Shown: positions 26,171-36,152, counted from the first letter of the stretch. The stretch: 64,000 nucleotides of DNA from Allomuricauda sp. CAU 1633 (GCF_017313225.1 NZ_JAFLNE010000003.1:276592-340591); one strand, 5' to 3'. The notes: generated by a model not told the origin, from the letters alone. Made by a program: numbers and translations.

Positions 26171-26190
26171 TTACGAAAACGTTTTCGTAA
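26171..26190. promoter_or_regulatory. perfect 20-bp palindrome, LacI-type operator-like
   Basis: TTACGAAAACGTTTTCGTAA is a perfect palindrome with the central ACGT common in LacI/GalR-family operators. It lies 118 bases upstream of the hydrolase gene and 82 bases past the GH3-like stop. A second AAACGTTT and an AAAACGTT occur 15-35 bases to its left. No LacI-type regulator is encoded in the window. Confidence 0.55.
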
Positions 26191-26271
26191 ACTCGTGTTT
26201 TATTGTACAAGTTGCGCATTAATCTTTATAAATAGCTGATTTTTAAGGTGTAAACAATACACCAACCACTG

Positions 26272-27780
26272 TTAGTTCATTTGAAGCAGCTCATCGATAT
26301 AGTCCCGATTGTTGGACAATCTTGGAATCTTATGCTGACCTCCCAGTTTGTTCTTGGACTTTAACCAGTCGTGAAAAAGATTCTTTCGTGCCACATGCAC
26401 TTTGGGCATTTTTAGGGTGATGTTGTTATAACGTTTGGCCTCATAATCCGAGTTGAGTGATTTTAGGGCATTGTCCAAAAACTCGGTGAAATAGGCCACA
26501 TCCTCTGGTGGTTTCCTAAACTCAATGATCCATTCATGCCCCCCCTTTTCGCTTCCGTTCATAAAAATAGGGGCCGCCGTATAATCCATAATCTCGGCAT
26601 CGGTCTTTTGACATATCTGTTTCAATGCCTCCTCGGCATTTTCAATGATCAACTCCTCTCCAAAAACATTGATGTGGTGTTTGGTCCTGCCTGTAATACG
26701 AATCCGGTATGGATCTTTTGAGGTAAACCGAATGGTGTCCCCAATCTTATACCGCCACAATCCGGCATTGGTGGTGATCACCATGGCATAGTTGACTCCG
26801 GTCTGCACTTCCCAAAGCGGGATAGCATCTTTTTCATCCCCCTGGGAATCCATGGGGATAAATTCGTAAAAAATGCCATAGTCCAACATCAACAAAAGCT
26901 CATCAGAATCATTTCGATCCTGAATCCCAAAAAATCCTTCAGAAGCATTATAGGTTTCGTAATAATTGAACCGCTTTCTGGGCAACAGCTTTTTATATTG
27001 ATTTTTATATGGCGTAAAGCTCACCCCTCCGTGAAAATACACCTCCAAATTCTCCCAAACCTCAAAAAGGTGGTTTTTCCCGGTTTTTTCCAACACTTGG
27101 TTCAGCAACACTAGCATCCAAGAGGGAACACCTGCCAAACTGGTCACATTCTCGCGAATGCTTTCCTCAATAATGGCCTCCAGCTTGGACTCCCATTCGC
27201 TCATTAAGGAAACCTTATTGCTTGGAGTGCTGCTATACTCGGCCCAAAGCGGCATATTATCAATCAAAATAGCGGAGAGATCGCCAAAAAAAGTGCCATT
27301 ATCCTCGTAAAGTTCTTTGCTTCCCCCCAAACGAAGACTTTTTCCTGTAAACAACTGTGAGTTTTCATTATTATTCAGATACAGACACAACAAATCTTTA
27401 CTCGATTTATAATGGCAGTCTTCCAACGCCTCCATACTCACAGGAATAAACTTACTCTTAGCATTGGTGGTACCGCTGCTTTTGGCAAACCATTTTATGG
27501 TCGTGGGCCAAAACAGGTTCTGCTCTCCCCTACGGGTACGCTCGATCAAAGGAGCAACATCCTCATAGCTCACTATGGGCACCCGGTTTCGGAACTCCTC
27601 ATATTTTGGGTTGTCCTGAAAACCATATTGCTTCCCGATCATGGTGTCCTTTGAAAAATCCACCAAATGCCGCAACACCTCATCCTGAACGTCCAAAGGA
27701 TACTTCAGAAAAAGCTCTATTTGATGATATCGCTTCCGTAAAAGCCAAGAAGCGATGGAATTGAATAATGGTATTGGCAT
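26272..27780 (-). CDS. GH3-family acyl-adenylate-forming protein
   Basis: GH3 proteins are plant-type auxin-responsive acyl-amido synthetases; bacterial homologues of about 500 residues are common in Bacteroidota and uncharacterised. Visible motifs are the phosphate-loop-like KSSGTTNAKSKFIPVS, the YNASEGFFGIQD motif of the adenylation site, and RYKIGDTIRFTSKDPYRIRI with the ANL-type Asp and Arg, then a C-terminal lid domain. It is probably an enzyme that activates a carboxylic acid with ATP; the acceptor is unknown. Confidence 0.9.
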   Translation of the reverse strand: MPIPLFNSIASWLLRKRYHQIELFLKYPLDVQDEVLRHLVDFSKDTMIGKQYGFQDNPKYEEFRNRVPIVSYEDVAPLIERTRRGEQNLFWPTTIKWFAKSSGTTNAKSKFIPVSMEALEDCHYKSSKDLLCLYLNNNENSQLFTGKSLRLGGSKELYEDNGTFFGDLSAILIDNMPLWAEYSSTPSNKVSLMSEWESKLEAIIEESIRENVTSLAGVPSWMLVLLNQVLEKTGKNHLFEVWENLEVYFHGGVSFTPYKNQYKKLLPRKRFNYYETYNASEGFFGIQDRNDSDELLLMLDYGIFYEFIPMDSQGDEKDAIPLWEVQTGVNYAMVITTNAGLWRYKIGDTIRFTSKDPYRIRITGRTKHHINVFGEELIIENAEEALKQICQKTDAEIMDYTAAPIFMNGSEKGGHEWIIEFRKPPEDVAYFTEFLDNALKSLNSDYEAKRYNNITLKMPKVHVARKNLFHDWLKSKNKLGGQHKIPRLSNNRDYIDELLQMN

Positions 27781-27877
27781 TTTAGGTATATTTAACCAAG
27801 GAATTTAGTTTGGTGCAATAGCTAAAATAGCTTTTCTCGCATTCATTTTCAAATCGATAAAAAACAATAGTTCCAAT

Positions 27878-28672
27878 ATGCTTTACGAAGGAGTCTTACG
27901 CAAGATGCAGACCGAAAATGGGAAACCCATCCAGTACTATTTGATCTTTGATACCGGTTTCTTGAATGTGAATCAAGCGTTGGATAAGGAACTGCAGATT
28001 GATTTCATTAAATACCAATGCCTCAATTGTGGCGAGGACAGACCCGTTTATCGACAAGGATTCTGCAAAACCTGCTTCTACGAAACCCCACATGCCGGCG
28101 ATTGGATCATGAAACCTGAGTTGAGTACGGCCCACTTGGACAAGGAAGATCGAGATTTGGAGTTTGAGAAAAAAATGCAGTTACAACCCCATATCGTCTA
28201 CCTCGCCAACTCCAGTAATGTAAAAGTGGGAGTGACCCGAAAATCACAGGTCCCCACCCGATGGATAGATCAGGGAGCCCACGAGGCCATTGAAATTGTG
28301 GAAGTGCCCAACCGCTATTTGGCCGGAATTACCGAAGTGGCCCTAAAAGATCATGTGAGTGACAAAACAAGTTGGCAGAAAATGCTTAAAAATGATATTG
28401 AGGACCTGGACCTGATTGAATGGAGGGCCAAGCTAAAACCCTATATCCCGGAAGAAGCCGCCAACTATTTTATTGAGGATAATTCGGAGACCAATTTGGA
28501 GTTCCCGGTTTTGAAATACCCTGAAAAAGTAAAAAGCCTGAACCTGAGCAAAACGCCAAGTTACAAAGGAGTGCTTAAGGGCATTAAGGGACAATATTTG
28601 ATTTTTGAGGACAATACCGTTTTTAATGTTCGTGGCAATGAAGGCTATTATGTGGGGATAGACATACATTAA
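27878..28672 (+). CDS. DUF2797 family protein with zinc-knuckle cysteines
   Basis: 264 residues starting MLYEGVLRKM. A four-cysteine cluster C-L-N-C..C-KT-C (CLNCGEDRPVYRQGFCKTC) at about residues 48-66 looks like a structural zinc site, followed by HIVYLANSSNVKVGVTRKSQVPTRWIDQGA, which has a GIY-YIG-like ring. This is the DUF2797 layout. A nucleic-acid role is plausible from the zinc site and the GIY-YIG resemblance, but it has not been shown as far as I know. Confidence 0.85.
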   Translation: MLYEGVLRKMQTENGKPIQYYLIFDTGFLNVNQALDKELQIDFIKYQCLNCGEDRPVYRQGFCKTCFYETPHAGDWIMKPELSTAHLDKEDRDLEFEKKMQLQPHIVYLANSSNVKVGVTRKSQVPTRWIDQGAHEAIEIVEVPNRYLAGITEVALKDHVSDKTSWQKMLKNDIEDLDLIEWRAKLKPYIPEEAANYFIEDNSETNLEFPVLKYPEKVKSLNLSKTPSYKGVLKGIKGQYLIFEDNTVFNVRGNEGYYVGIDIH

Positions 28673-28698
28673 GACCTAAACCAGTCTTGACAGTAAAA

Positions 28699-28724
28699 AA
28701 AGACCCTTAAGGTCTTTGCTTTTA
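28699..28724 (+). terminator. rho-independent terminator after the DUF2797 gene
   Basis: AAAGACC and GGTCTTT form a 7-bp stem around CTTAA, followed by GCTTTT. It is a moderate terminator lying 24 bases before the YfcC start. Confidence 0.7.
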
Positions 28725-28747
28725 ATAACCAACCAAAACCAAACTGG

Positions 28748-30082
28748 ATGAAAAAATTTCCCAATGCTTTCGTCATACTCATTGCTGTCATCATTTTTGC
28801 CTGGATTCTTACGTACGTTGTTCCACAAGGAAGCTATCAACGCTTAATTGATGAGGCCACTGGAACGACAAAAGTCCTTAACGATTCCTACCAATCGGTC
28901 ACTTCAGAACATCTCTCTGTATTGGATTTGATTCTCTCCATTCCAAGGGGAATTATTGGGCGGGCAGATGCCATTGTCCTTATCTTATTAATTGGGGGTT
29001 CCTTTTATGTCATAGAAAAGACTGGTGCCTTTAACCAAGGCTTAACTAAACTGGTCAAAATCTTGGAAGGAAAGGAGACCTTGGCCCTAATCCTAGTTTC
29101 GGCTCTTTTTACCGCTGGAGGCGTAACCATTGGTATGCAGGAAGAAGTCATTGCCATGATTCCCATTTTGCTTTTATTCGGGAAAAGCCTGGGGTATAAT
29201 ACGTTCACCATCTTACTCATGAGTTATGGATCCACGGTTATTGGTAGCTCATTTAGTCCTTCCAACCCCTTTGCAGTGCTGATTGCCCAAAAAGAAGCAG
29301 GGCTTCCCCTGCTATCAGGAAGTGAATTTAGACTTGTGGTTTTGGCAGTAGCTTTTGTAGTATGGACAATCTTTATTATTCGATATGCAAATAAGAACAG
29401 AATTGAGAAAATAAAGATGCCTACAGCCCATGAATCCATGACCGTGAGAAGCAAAATCATATTATCGCTACTGGGGTTAACTTTCTGTGGGGTTATTTAT
29501 GGCCTTCTGTTCTTGAATTGGGATTTCAATGAAATGTCTGCCTCGTTCTTTGCTTTGGGCATCGTGGCCGGACTCATTGGTAAACTAGGAGTCAACGGTA
29601 CTGGAGAAAATTATATAGAAGGATTTAAGGAAATGATGTTTGCCGCCATCATCTTGGGCTTGGCGAACAGTATTTCATTGATCTTAAAAGAGGGTATGAT
29701 CATGGATACCATTGTGTATGGACTTTTTGGGCCTTTAAAATACCTTTCTCCTTCGGTCTCTGCTGTCTCCATGATGGTTGCCCATTCCTTTTTGCACTTT
29801 CCGGTACCCAGCTATTCAGGTCAAGCGGTGTTGACCATGCCCATTTTGGTACCGCTTTCCGATTTGATCGGATTATCCCGACAAGTTTGTGTATTGGCGT
29901 ATCAATATGGTGCTGTTATCGCCGATATGATCGTACCTACCAACGGTGCACTCATGGCAGTCTTGGCTCTTTGCAACATCCCCTATAATAAATGGCTAAA
30001 GTTTGCACTTAAACCTACATTGCTCATTTTATTGATTGCTGCCCTAGCTTTGGTTACTGCTGTGGCAATAGGTTACCAATAG
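28748..30082 (+). CDS. YfcC-family (DcuC/ArsB superfamily) membrane transporter
   Basis: A 444-residue polytopic membrane protein with about 11-12 membrane helices. NAFVILIAVIIFAWILTYVVPQG is the classic N-terminus of the YfcC/C4-dicarboxylate anaerobic carrier family; FTAGGVTIGMQEEVIAMIP and GSSFSPSNPFAVLIAQ are the two re-entrant substrate regions. Relatives are thought to carry dicarboxylates, basic amino acids or short peptides; the substrate here cannot be chosen. It is followed after 45 bases by a DUF6090 gene on the same strand. Confidence 0.9.
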   Translation: MKKFPNAFVILIAVIIFAWILTYVVPQGSYQRLIDEATGTTKVLNDSYQSVTSEHLSVLDLILSIPRGIIGRADAIVLILLIGGSFYVIEKTGAFNQGLTKLVKILEGKETLALILVSALFTAGGVTIGMQEEVIAMIPILLLFGKSLGYNTFTILLMSYGSTVIGSSFSPSNPFAVLIAQKEAGLPLLSGSEFRLVVLAVAFVVWTIFIIRYANKNRIEKIKMPTAHESMTVRSKIILSLLGLTFCGVIYGLLFLNWDFNEMSASFFALGIVAGLIGKLGVNGTGENYIEGFKEMMFAAIILGLANSISLILKEGMIMDTIVYGLFGPLKYLSPSVSAVSMMVAHSFLHFPVPSYSGQAVLTMPILVPLSDLIGLSRQVCVLAYQYGAVIADMIVPTNGALMAVLALCNIPYNKWLKFALKPTLLILLIAALALVTAVAIGYQ

Positions 30083-30127
30083 AGTTAAAAAATAGTTAGA
30101 TTAGTTTCGAAAAACCAACCAATACGT

Positions 30128-30892
30128 ATGCTCAAGCTCTTCAGAAAAGTTAGAAAACAGTTGATCGCTGAGAAAAAATTCCGCAACTACCTTATTTACG
30201 CCATTGGTGAAATTTTTCTGGTGGTCATCGGAATCTTAATCGCTTTAGCCATTGATAACGCCAACGACAACCGAATCAAACGGGAGAAAGAGCAAGTCTA
30301 TCTTAAAGGCTTAAAGGAAGAATTTGAGACCAGTAAAATAAAACTCGAAGAATTAATTGGTTATAACAAAGATAGCTATGAAGCCGCTGTTACCATTGTT
30401 GACCTCATGGATAAGCAGGAACCTCCTTCAGAAGAAAAGTTATCTGAATTGTTCGTTACTGCTTTTGCGTATGATATTTTCTTCAACCCGAACAATTCCC
30501 TGCTGAATGAAATGATCAACTCAGGCAGTCTTAAGGATATTTCCAACGACACCCTGCGGATTCAACTGACCAATTGGATTTCTTTCATTGATGATATTGC
30601 AAATCAAGAAAAAATGCTTGGCGAAGAACGAAATAATACCGTCAATGTGTTTCGGGATGAAGGCCATAGTATCCGTACCATATTGGATTATACCGGCATG
30701 TCCGAAAAATTGGGAATCCCCAACAGCAAAAATCCTGTTAGTAATTTAGGTGCCTTGGAATCCATTGCCTTTGAAAACAACATTCTATTGTTCATCATTA
30801 CAAGCCAATCCACAGAAACGGAACATTACAATCCCTTACTAATGAGTTTGAATTCCATATTGGAAAACATCAACAATGAAATAAAGGAATAA
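30128..30892 (+). CDS. DUF6090 family single-pass membrane protein
   Basis: The N-terminus (LFRKVRKQLIAEKKFRNYLIYAIGEIFLVVIGILIALAID) is highly characteristic of DUF6090: an amphipathic basic helix and one membrane helix, followed by about 200 largely helical residues outside the membrane. Function unknown. These proteins are abundant paralogues in flavobacteria, often beside histidine kinases or transporters. It ends at a strong hairpin shared with the convergent AsmA gene. Confidence 0.88.
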   Translation: MLKLFRKVRKQLIAEKKFRNYLIYAIGEIFLVVIGILIALAIDNANDNRIKREKEQVYLKGLKEEFETSKIKLEELIGYNKDSYEAAVTIVDLMDKQEPPSEEKLSELFVTAFAYDIFFNPNNSLLNEMINSGSLKDISNDTLRIQLTNWISFIDDIANQEKMLGEERNNTVNVFRDEGHSIRTILDYTGMSEKLGIPNSKNPVSNLGALESIAFENNILLFIITSQSTETEHYNPLLMSLNSILENINNEIKE

Positions 30893-30913
30893 AAAAGGGC
30901 GGTTAAACCGCCC
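30891..30913 (-). terminator. rho-independent terminator between convergent genes
   Basis: GGGCGGT and ACCGCCC form a tight GC-rich stem with a three-base loop. On the minus strand it is followed by TTTTTTATT, so it mainly terminates the AsmA-like gene; on the plus strand the tail is CTCATATTTT, weaker. Confidence 0.82.
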
Positions 30914-30921
30914 CTCATATT

Positions 30922-33615
30922 TTAGTTTATTGTATCTTTTTTCTTCTTGCCCAAAAGGCCGCCCAAGACAGATTTTGCAGCGCTTTTTACTTGGTCCTCG
31001 TTCGTTGTGGTTTTGGTTGAATCCGTTGTAGTTGTGGTCTTTTCTCCTCCCAACAAACCTCCAATGGCTTCTTTCACCCCATCGGATTTGGTTGAGGTAG
31101 AGTCTTTTTCATCCTTTTTAAATACATCGGATAACAAATCCTTGGCTTTGTCCTTGCCCTGGTTGACCATTTTTTGCTTTTGGATTTCAACCAATTGGGT
31201 CGTCAATGTTTTAACCCCAGAAGTTAAGTCCGTAGTCACCGTAGGATTGGTATAATTTCCACCAATATTTGCAGTCACCGGAATGGTAAGGTCCTTGAGA
31301 CTATCATCGTTCATTTGGGCGATGAGCTTATTCACCTCGGTCCCTAAATATTTGGCTGGGACATCCAAGGTAGCTTTGTACTGCATCTGTTTGTCAAAGG
31401 TGTGGCTGCCATCCACGTTAATGGCGATATCCTTATATTTTAGCGTAAACGGTTTCACACTTACCTTACCATTATCAAAACTCAATGCCGTTTTTAAATC
31501 ATTTAAATTGATGTCCTTGGTGTCCAAAAAGTTTAGCTTGCTGTCCAAAGCGGAAAGGAGCGGTGCTTTTTGGGTATCCACTTTGGTGGACAATAACTCA
31601 GCCAGTAAGTTTCCAGAAATCGTAGTTAAATTCGGAGTGAAATCATCCTTTAAATTCCCAGAAATCTTTACGGTGGAATTCAATTTTCCCTGAAGCGCAT
31701 TGGCCAAGGGCGCCAAGGCCTGGAACATATCCAAGGCGGCAAAGGATTCACTAATGCCAAAATTGCTCATGCCCAAATCCACATCAAAGGTTGAGGCTGC
31801 CTCTTTGGTGGAAACCGAACCCGTTAGTCCCAAAGTTCCCCCAAAAAGGTCTGAGCTCAAATTTTTCACGGTAGCCGTTTCATCCTTGATGGTCAAGGTT
31901 CCCTTTACGTTTTTCAAAGTTAGATTATCATATAACACCGTTCCGGCAGCTGCCTCAATGGTGCAATCCAAGAAGGATGGAATCTTGATGCGTTCCTCAC
32001 CAGTGGATGTTTCGGTCTCGCCATCTTCGCTTTTCGAAGTTTCCTCCATCATAAAATCGTTCAATGCAAAAGTATTGGAGGTCAATGTAAATTTCCCTTC
32101 CACATTTTCATTATTGAACATGAATCCGAGCAAATTGGTGAGGGTTCCTTTAGCATCGAAGTCCGTATTGCCTGTTTTTCCTTTAAAGGAATCCAGGGTA
32201 ACCGTGTTGGGATTAAAAGAGACCGCCGCCGTATTGATGGCCACAGGGTTCTTCATCTCTTCCGAAGCATATTCAAATCCGGAAACCGATGCCTTACCCG
32301 TGGTTTTGGTTTTCTGATACTGCTTTTTTTCCAAGGATTCCATGTCGAAGGAAGTGGTGATGTCGGCATTTAAAATCCCTTTAAGGTTGTAATCGGCCGG
32401 CACAGGGTATGCCTGTGAAATATTGGCCAGATTGATTCGACCATCCATATCGGCATCCACCTTGGTATTACCCATCAAATCCCGAATTCTGGAGGTAAGG
32501 TTGAATTTATCCTGATCAATGGTGAACGACAATCGTTTGATATCCACAAAAGTATCTTCCGTGATTCCAGTGGTATTGTTGATTTCGGTATCGATATACA
32601 CATTTTGCACCGATTTGGGCAAATCGGGATACTTGAACGAGGCATTCTCCGAATTTATCGCTATGCGGAAAGTTGGAATGTGCTCGTCATCCACAATACC
32701 CTTGAATTCCCCATTGACCTCAAAATTACCTGTGGTCTGAACCGTTTCAATGTTCTTGGAATAGACTTCGGGAATCACGGCCAAAAAGTTCTTGAAATCC
32801 GAAGAAGGCGTCTTAAATGTGATATCCACTTCTTGGTTATCCTCGTTGACCTTCACAAATCCATCAAATACCAAAGGTAATTGGTTGATCAGGGCCTTGT
32901 TTTCCAAGAACGTGTATTTGCTCTCTTTCAGGTCGATTCCAATAAGGGCATCCAAGGAAATTTTATTGTTGTTCAAATATTTTGTGCTGTCCATTTCAAA
33001 GGAAACCAAAGCGTCAGTCAACGTCTTCAATTCTGACTGCTCCAAAGAAAGGTCTCCCGTTCCAGAGTGATTCATTTCTGAAAGCACCAAATGCATACCG
33101 CTGGAACGATCATCATAGATGATTTCGGAATTGGTGATGGCATAGGAATCCATGTTCAGGGTAAAATTACTGCTGGACTCTTCTGTGGTTTCAGCAGGAG
33201 TTCCTTCATCCGCTTTGGCTATGTCATAATTGGCATTTTCATTTTCATCCACCAGAATATGCAGTTTCGCACGGTCAATGTTCAACTTTTGAATGACAAT
33301 GGGTTCATCGGCCGATTTGAAAAGTTCTTTGATGGAGAGGGCCAATTCAATATCCGAGGAAGAAAACAAGGTATCCCCCTCAAAAGGGGCCTTGTTCACC
33401 AAGGATAGGTTCGTGAGCCCCACATTGGCATTGGGAAAACTTTTGAGCAAGCTAAGGTCGGCATCCTCAAAATCCAATGTGGCGTTAATGCTATTGTTGA
33501 CCTTGTTCTTAATAATCTCTTCAATCTTACTTTGAAGGAAGAAGGGCAGGGCAACAATTAGGGCAATAAGTACAAGTAGGGTTATTCCGGTAATCTTCAG
33601 GACTTTTTTCTTCAT
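30922..33615 (-). CDS. AsmA-family protein
   Basis: A large (897-residue) protein with one N-terminal membrane helix (ITGITLLVLIALIVALPFFL) and a long periplasmic beta-rich body, the AsmA/TamB-like layout for proteins thought to bridge the envelope and move phospholipids or aid outer-membrane assembly. The N-terminal AsmA domain has NATLDFEDADLSLLKSFPNA; the C-terminal AsmA_2-like region repeats strands up to about residue 820. The last 80 residues are low-complexity Lys/Thr/Asp-rich (KTTTTTDSTKTTTNED) and end GLLGKKKKD. No partner gene is adjacent. Confidence 0.9.
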   Translation of the reverse strand: MKKKVLKITGITLLVLIALIVALPFFLQSKIEEIIKNKVNNSINATLDFEDADLSLLKSFPNANVGLTNLSLVNKAPFEGDTLFSSSDIELALSIKELFKSADEPIVIQKLNIDRAKLHILVDENENANYDIAKADEGTPAETTEESSSNFTLNMDSYAITNSEIIYDDRSSGMHLVLSEMNHSGTGDLSLEQSELKTLTDALVSFEMDSTKYLNNNKISLDALIGIDLKESKYTFLENKALINQLPLVFDGFVKVNEDNQEVDITFKTPSSDFKNFLAVIPEVYSKNIETVQTTGNFEVNGEFKGIVDDEHIPTFRIAINSENASFKYPDLPKSVQNVYIDTEINNTTGITEDTFVDIKRLSFTIDQDKFNLTSRIRDLMGNTKVDADMDGRINLANISQAYPVPADYNLKGILNADITTSFDMESLEKKQYQKTKTTGKASVSGFEYASEEMKNPVAINTAAVSFNPNTVTLDSFKGKTGNTDFDAKGTLTNLLGFMFNNENVEGKFTLTSNTFALNDFMMEETSKSEDGETETSTGEERIKIPSFLDCTIEAAAGTVLYDNLTLKNVKGTLTIKDETATVKNLSSDLFGGTLGLTGSVSTKEAASTFDVDLGMSNFGISESFAALDMFQALAPLANALQGKLNSTVKISGNLKDDFTPNLTTISGNLLAELLSTKVDTQKAPLLSALDSKLNFLDTKDINLNDLKTALSFDNGKVSVKPFTLKYKDIAINVDGSHTFDKQMQYKATLDVPAKYLGTEVNKLIAQMNDDSLKDLTIPVTANIGGNYTNPTVTTDLTSGVKTLTTQLVEIQKQKMVNQGKDKAKDLLSDVFKKDEKDSTSTKSDGVKEAIGGLLGGEKTTTTTDSTKTTTNEDQVKSAAKSVLGGLLGKKKKDTIN

Positions 33616-33651
33616 AAATGAATGTTTTACAACAAATTAAAGGAGAAGTCG

Positions 33652-34359
33652 TCAATCCAAAGCTATTTCTTCCCCTATTTTTAAGTTAAATCTTCTACGT
33701 ATCAGATATACGAAAAGATAGAGTAATGGGGTGTCGAGAAGCGCAATAATTATTTTAAAAATAAAACCACTGATGACCAATCCGTAGAATTTATCCCAGG
33801 GCAATACTCCAAATATACATAACAATCCCACCACGGTAAGCGTGTCCACAAATTGTGAGGAAAAGGTGGAAAAGTTGTTTCGGAGCCATAGCATTCTGCC
33901 TTTGGTGACCCGCTTCCAAAAGTGATAAATGGAAATATCAATATACTGTGCGGCCAAATACGCCAGCATAGAGGCCAATACGCCCAGCGGTGACAAACCA
34001 AAGACTTTAGTAAAGGTGACATCATCCACGGGTGATGAGGCTATTGCTGGTGAATAATTGGCCAACAGAATGATGCCCATGGAGAAAAATGAGGCAAAAA
34101 TACCGGCCGTGACCACCTGATTGGCTTTTTTCTTTCCAAAGATTTCCGAAATAAGGTCAGTAATCAAAAAGGTGATGGGATAGGGTAAAATCCCCACAGA
34201 AAGTTCAAACAACGGCGCTCCAAAAACGGTGACTTCTCCAAAAGGTTCCCAATAAAAGAACTTTTGAAAGATCAAATTGGACACAACCAGTGAGGTAATG
34301 AACAACGCACCCATATACAGGTACAGGGAAAACGCCTTTTTTCTGTCGTTTTGCGTCAT
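33652..34359 (-). CDS. queuosine precursor transporter (YhhQ/VUT family)
   Basis: A six-helix membrane protein of 235 residues with the family motifs LPYPITFLITDLISEIFGKKKAN and AAQYIDISIYHFWKR followed by the WLRNNFSTFSSQFVDT segment. The family takes up preQ0/preQ1 or queuine for tRNA modification. It starts two bases after the sppA stop, so they form one operon, although no functional link is obvious. Confidence 0.92.
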   Translation of the reverse strand: MTQNDRKKAFSLYLYMGALFITSLVVSNLIFQKFFYWEPFGEVTVFGAPLFELSVGILPYPITFLITDLISEIFGKKKANQVVTAGIFASFFSMGIILLANYSPAIASSPVDDVTFTKVFGLSPLGVLASMLAYLAAQYIDISIYHFWKRVTKGRMLWLRNNFSTFSSQFVDTLTVVGLLCIFGVLPWDKFYGLVISGFIFKIIIALLDTPLLYLFVYLIRRRFNLKIGEEIALD

Positions 34360-34361
34360 CC

Positions 34362-36122
34362 TTATTTAATGTTTAAGCTGAAGGGCATCTTGGCCTGGAT
34401 CCCTTTTTGTTTGGAAAGTTGTTTGAACTCGGAGAACAACTGATAGGCTTCAGCTCCTATCTGTTCTTTGATGGCCTCCTCTCCTATTTTAGATTTCACG
34501 CCGCCCAAATTTTCCATAAACCGTTCAAAGTCTGACTTGTATTTAGGGTATTTTCGAATACCATATCCATCCAAACCAGCCATTTCCGCAGCGGCAGTAA
34601 TTGCATCGTCCAAAGTACCCAGTTCATCCACCAAGCCATTGGCCTGGGCATCCACGCCACTCCATACCCTACCTTGGGCAAGGGCATCTACTTGGTCAAC
34701 ACTCATGTTTCTTCCAGCGGCCACGCGTTCCAAAAAGGTTTGGTAGGTATCTTCAATGCCTTCCTCAATGGTATTCCTAAAAGTATCACTCATGGGTTCA
34801 AATAAAGAGTAATCCACAGAATTCTTGTTGGTGCCCACTTGCTCGGCATTGATACCGATGTTTCCAGCCAGTTCATTGACATTGGGAATGGTACCAAAAA
34901 CGCCAATAGATCCCGTAATGGTGGTTGGCTCTGCAAAGATTTTATCTCCTCCTACCCCAATATAATAGCCTCCGGATGCCGCCACATTTCCAAAGGAAAC
35001 CACCACCGGTTTCTTTTCTTTGACCAATTCCATTTCACGCCAGATGATATCCGAAACCAGAGCACTTCCCCCGGGAGAATCCACCCGAAACACAATGGCT
35101 TTTACGCTTTCATTGTCCTTTGCTTTTCGCAAAGCATCCACTATAAGACCTTGTCCGATATAATCCTTGCCACCCTCGCCATAAAAAATCTCCCCCTGGG
35201 CATAGATCACAGCAATTTTATCTACTCCAGTATAAATTCGTTTGCGATTGGCGGTTAGGGCATAGTCCTCAAACCTGATGTAATTAAGATCTTCATCTTG
35301 ACCGATATATACTTTTTCGCGAAGCAGGTCTTCATACTCATCAAAATGCAAGTTTCCATCCACAAGCCCAGAAGCTGTCGCATATTTTGGGGTGCGTGCA
35401 CCGAGGGTATCGGCTATCACGTTCAAATCTTCAGGAGTTATGTTTCTAGATGCAGAAACATCGTCCACAATAACATTCCAAATGGAGGAAATCAGTTCTT
35501 GAATCTGCAAGCGGTTTTCGGCACTCATGGTATTGGAAAGAAACGGTTCCACCGCACTTTTATATTTGCCATGGCGAACCACTTCCATTTTCACTCCTGT
35601 CTTTTCCTGAAGATCTTTAAAATAGAGTATTTCTGTGGAAAGCCCTTTAAAATCCATAGCCCCAACAGGGTTTAGGTAGACCTCATCGGCCACACTGGCC
35701 AGATAATAGTCCTTTTGGGAATAATAATCGGAATAGGCATAGACAAATTTACCAGAGGACTTAAAATCCAACAAAGCTTCCCGTATCTCTCGGGTTTGTG
35801 CTATCCCTGCTTGCAAGAAATTTGTGGTCAGGCTAATGCCTTCAATGTTTGAATCCTCTTTGGCCACTCTAATGGCATGCACAATTTCATCCAAACCAAC
35901 CTCGTTGTTCCACAACCCCAAAAAGGGATCGGTATCATCCTTGCCCGTATAGTCCACAACTGGGGCCATAAAGCCAAACTCCAAAATGGAATTGCGCTTT
36001 ACCACTACACCATCATCCACATTGCTCACCAAGGCGATGAAAATAAAGAACATGCCCACCAGTATTCCAAAGGCCATTAAACTTCCTAAAATGGAAGCCA
36101 AAAGGTTTCTCAAAAAGTTCAT
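34362..36122 (-). CDS. sppA: signal peptide peptidase SppA, 67 kDa type
   Basis: Membrane-anchored serine/lysine protease that degrades cleaved signal peptides. One N-terminal membrane helix is followed by two tandem S49 domains. The lysine is in EVVRHGKYKSAVEPFL of the first domain and the nucleophile serine in GNVAASGGYYIGVGGDKI of the second, the known division of the 67K form. At 586 residues the length fits. It is divergent from the folK fusion gene and has a clear -7 element at 36145-36152. Confidence 0.95.
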   Translation of the reverse strand: MNFLRNLLASILGSLMAFGILVGMFFIFIALVSNVDDGVVVKRNSILEFGFMAPVVDYTGKDDTDPFLGLWNNEVGLDEIVHAIRVAKEDSNIEGISLTTNFLQAGIAQTREIREALLDFKSSGKFVYAYSDYYSQKDYYLASVADEVYLNPVGAMDFKGLSTEILYFKDLQEKTGVKMEVVRHGKYKSAVEPFLSNTMSAENRLQIQELISSIWNVIVDDVSASRNITPEDLNVIADTLGARTPKYATASGLVDGNLHFDEYEDLLREKVYIGQDEDLNYIRFEDYALTANRKRIYTGVDKIAVIYAQGEIFYGEGGKDYIGQGLIVDALRKAKDNESVKAIVFRVDSPGGSALVSDIIWREMELVKEKKPVVVSFGNVAASGGYYIGVGGDKIFAEPTTITGSIGVFGTIPNVNELAGNIGINAEQVGTNKNSVDYSLFEPMSDTFRNTIEEGIEDTYQTFLERVAAGRNMSVDQVDALAQGRVWSGVDAQANGLVDELGTLDDAITAAAEMAGLDGYGIRKYPKYKSDFERFMENLGGVKSKIGEEAIKEQIGAEAYQLFSEFKQLSKQKGIQAKMPFSLNIK

Positions 36123-36144
36123 TCGATAAAAATTTATTCCGCGT

Positions 36145-36152
36145 CAAAGATA
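36145..36152 (-). promoter_or_regulatory. -7 promoter element for sppA
   Basis: On the minus strand this reads TATCTTTG, an exact TAnnTTTG match, 22 bases before the sppA ATG at 36122. The -33 element is not obvious. Confidence 0.5.

Noticed and set aside
30947..33535. Series of plus-strand ORFs opposite the AsmA-like gene
   Set aside because: Low-complexity antisense translations rich in Ser/Val/Lys; the minus-strand gene has signal anchor and domain structure.
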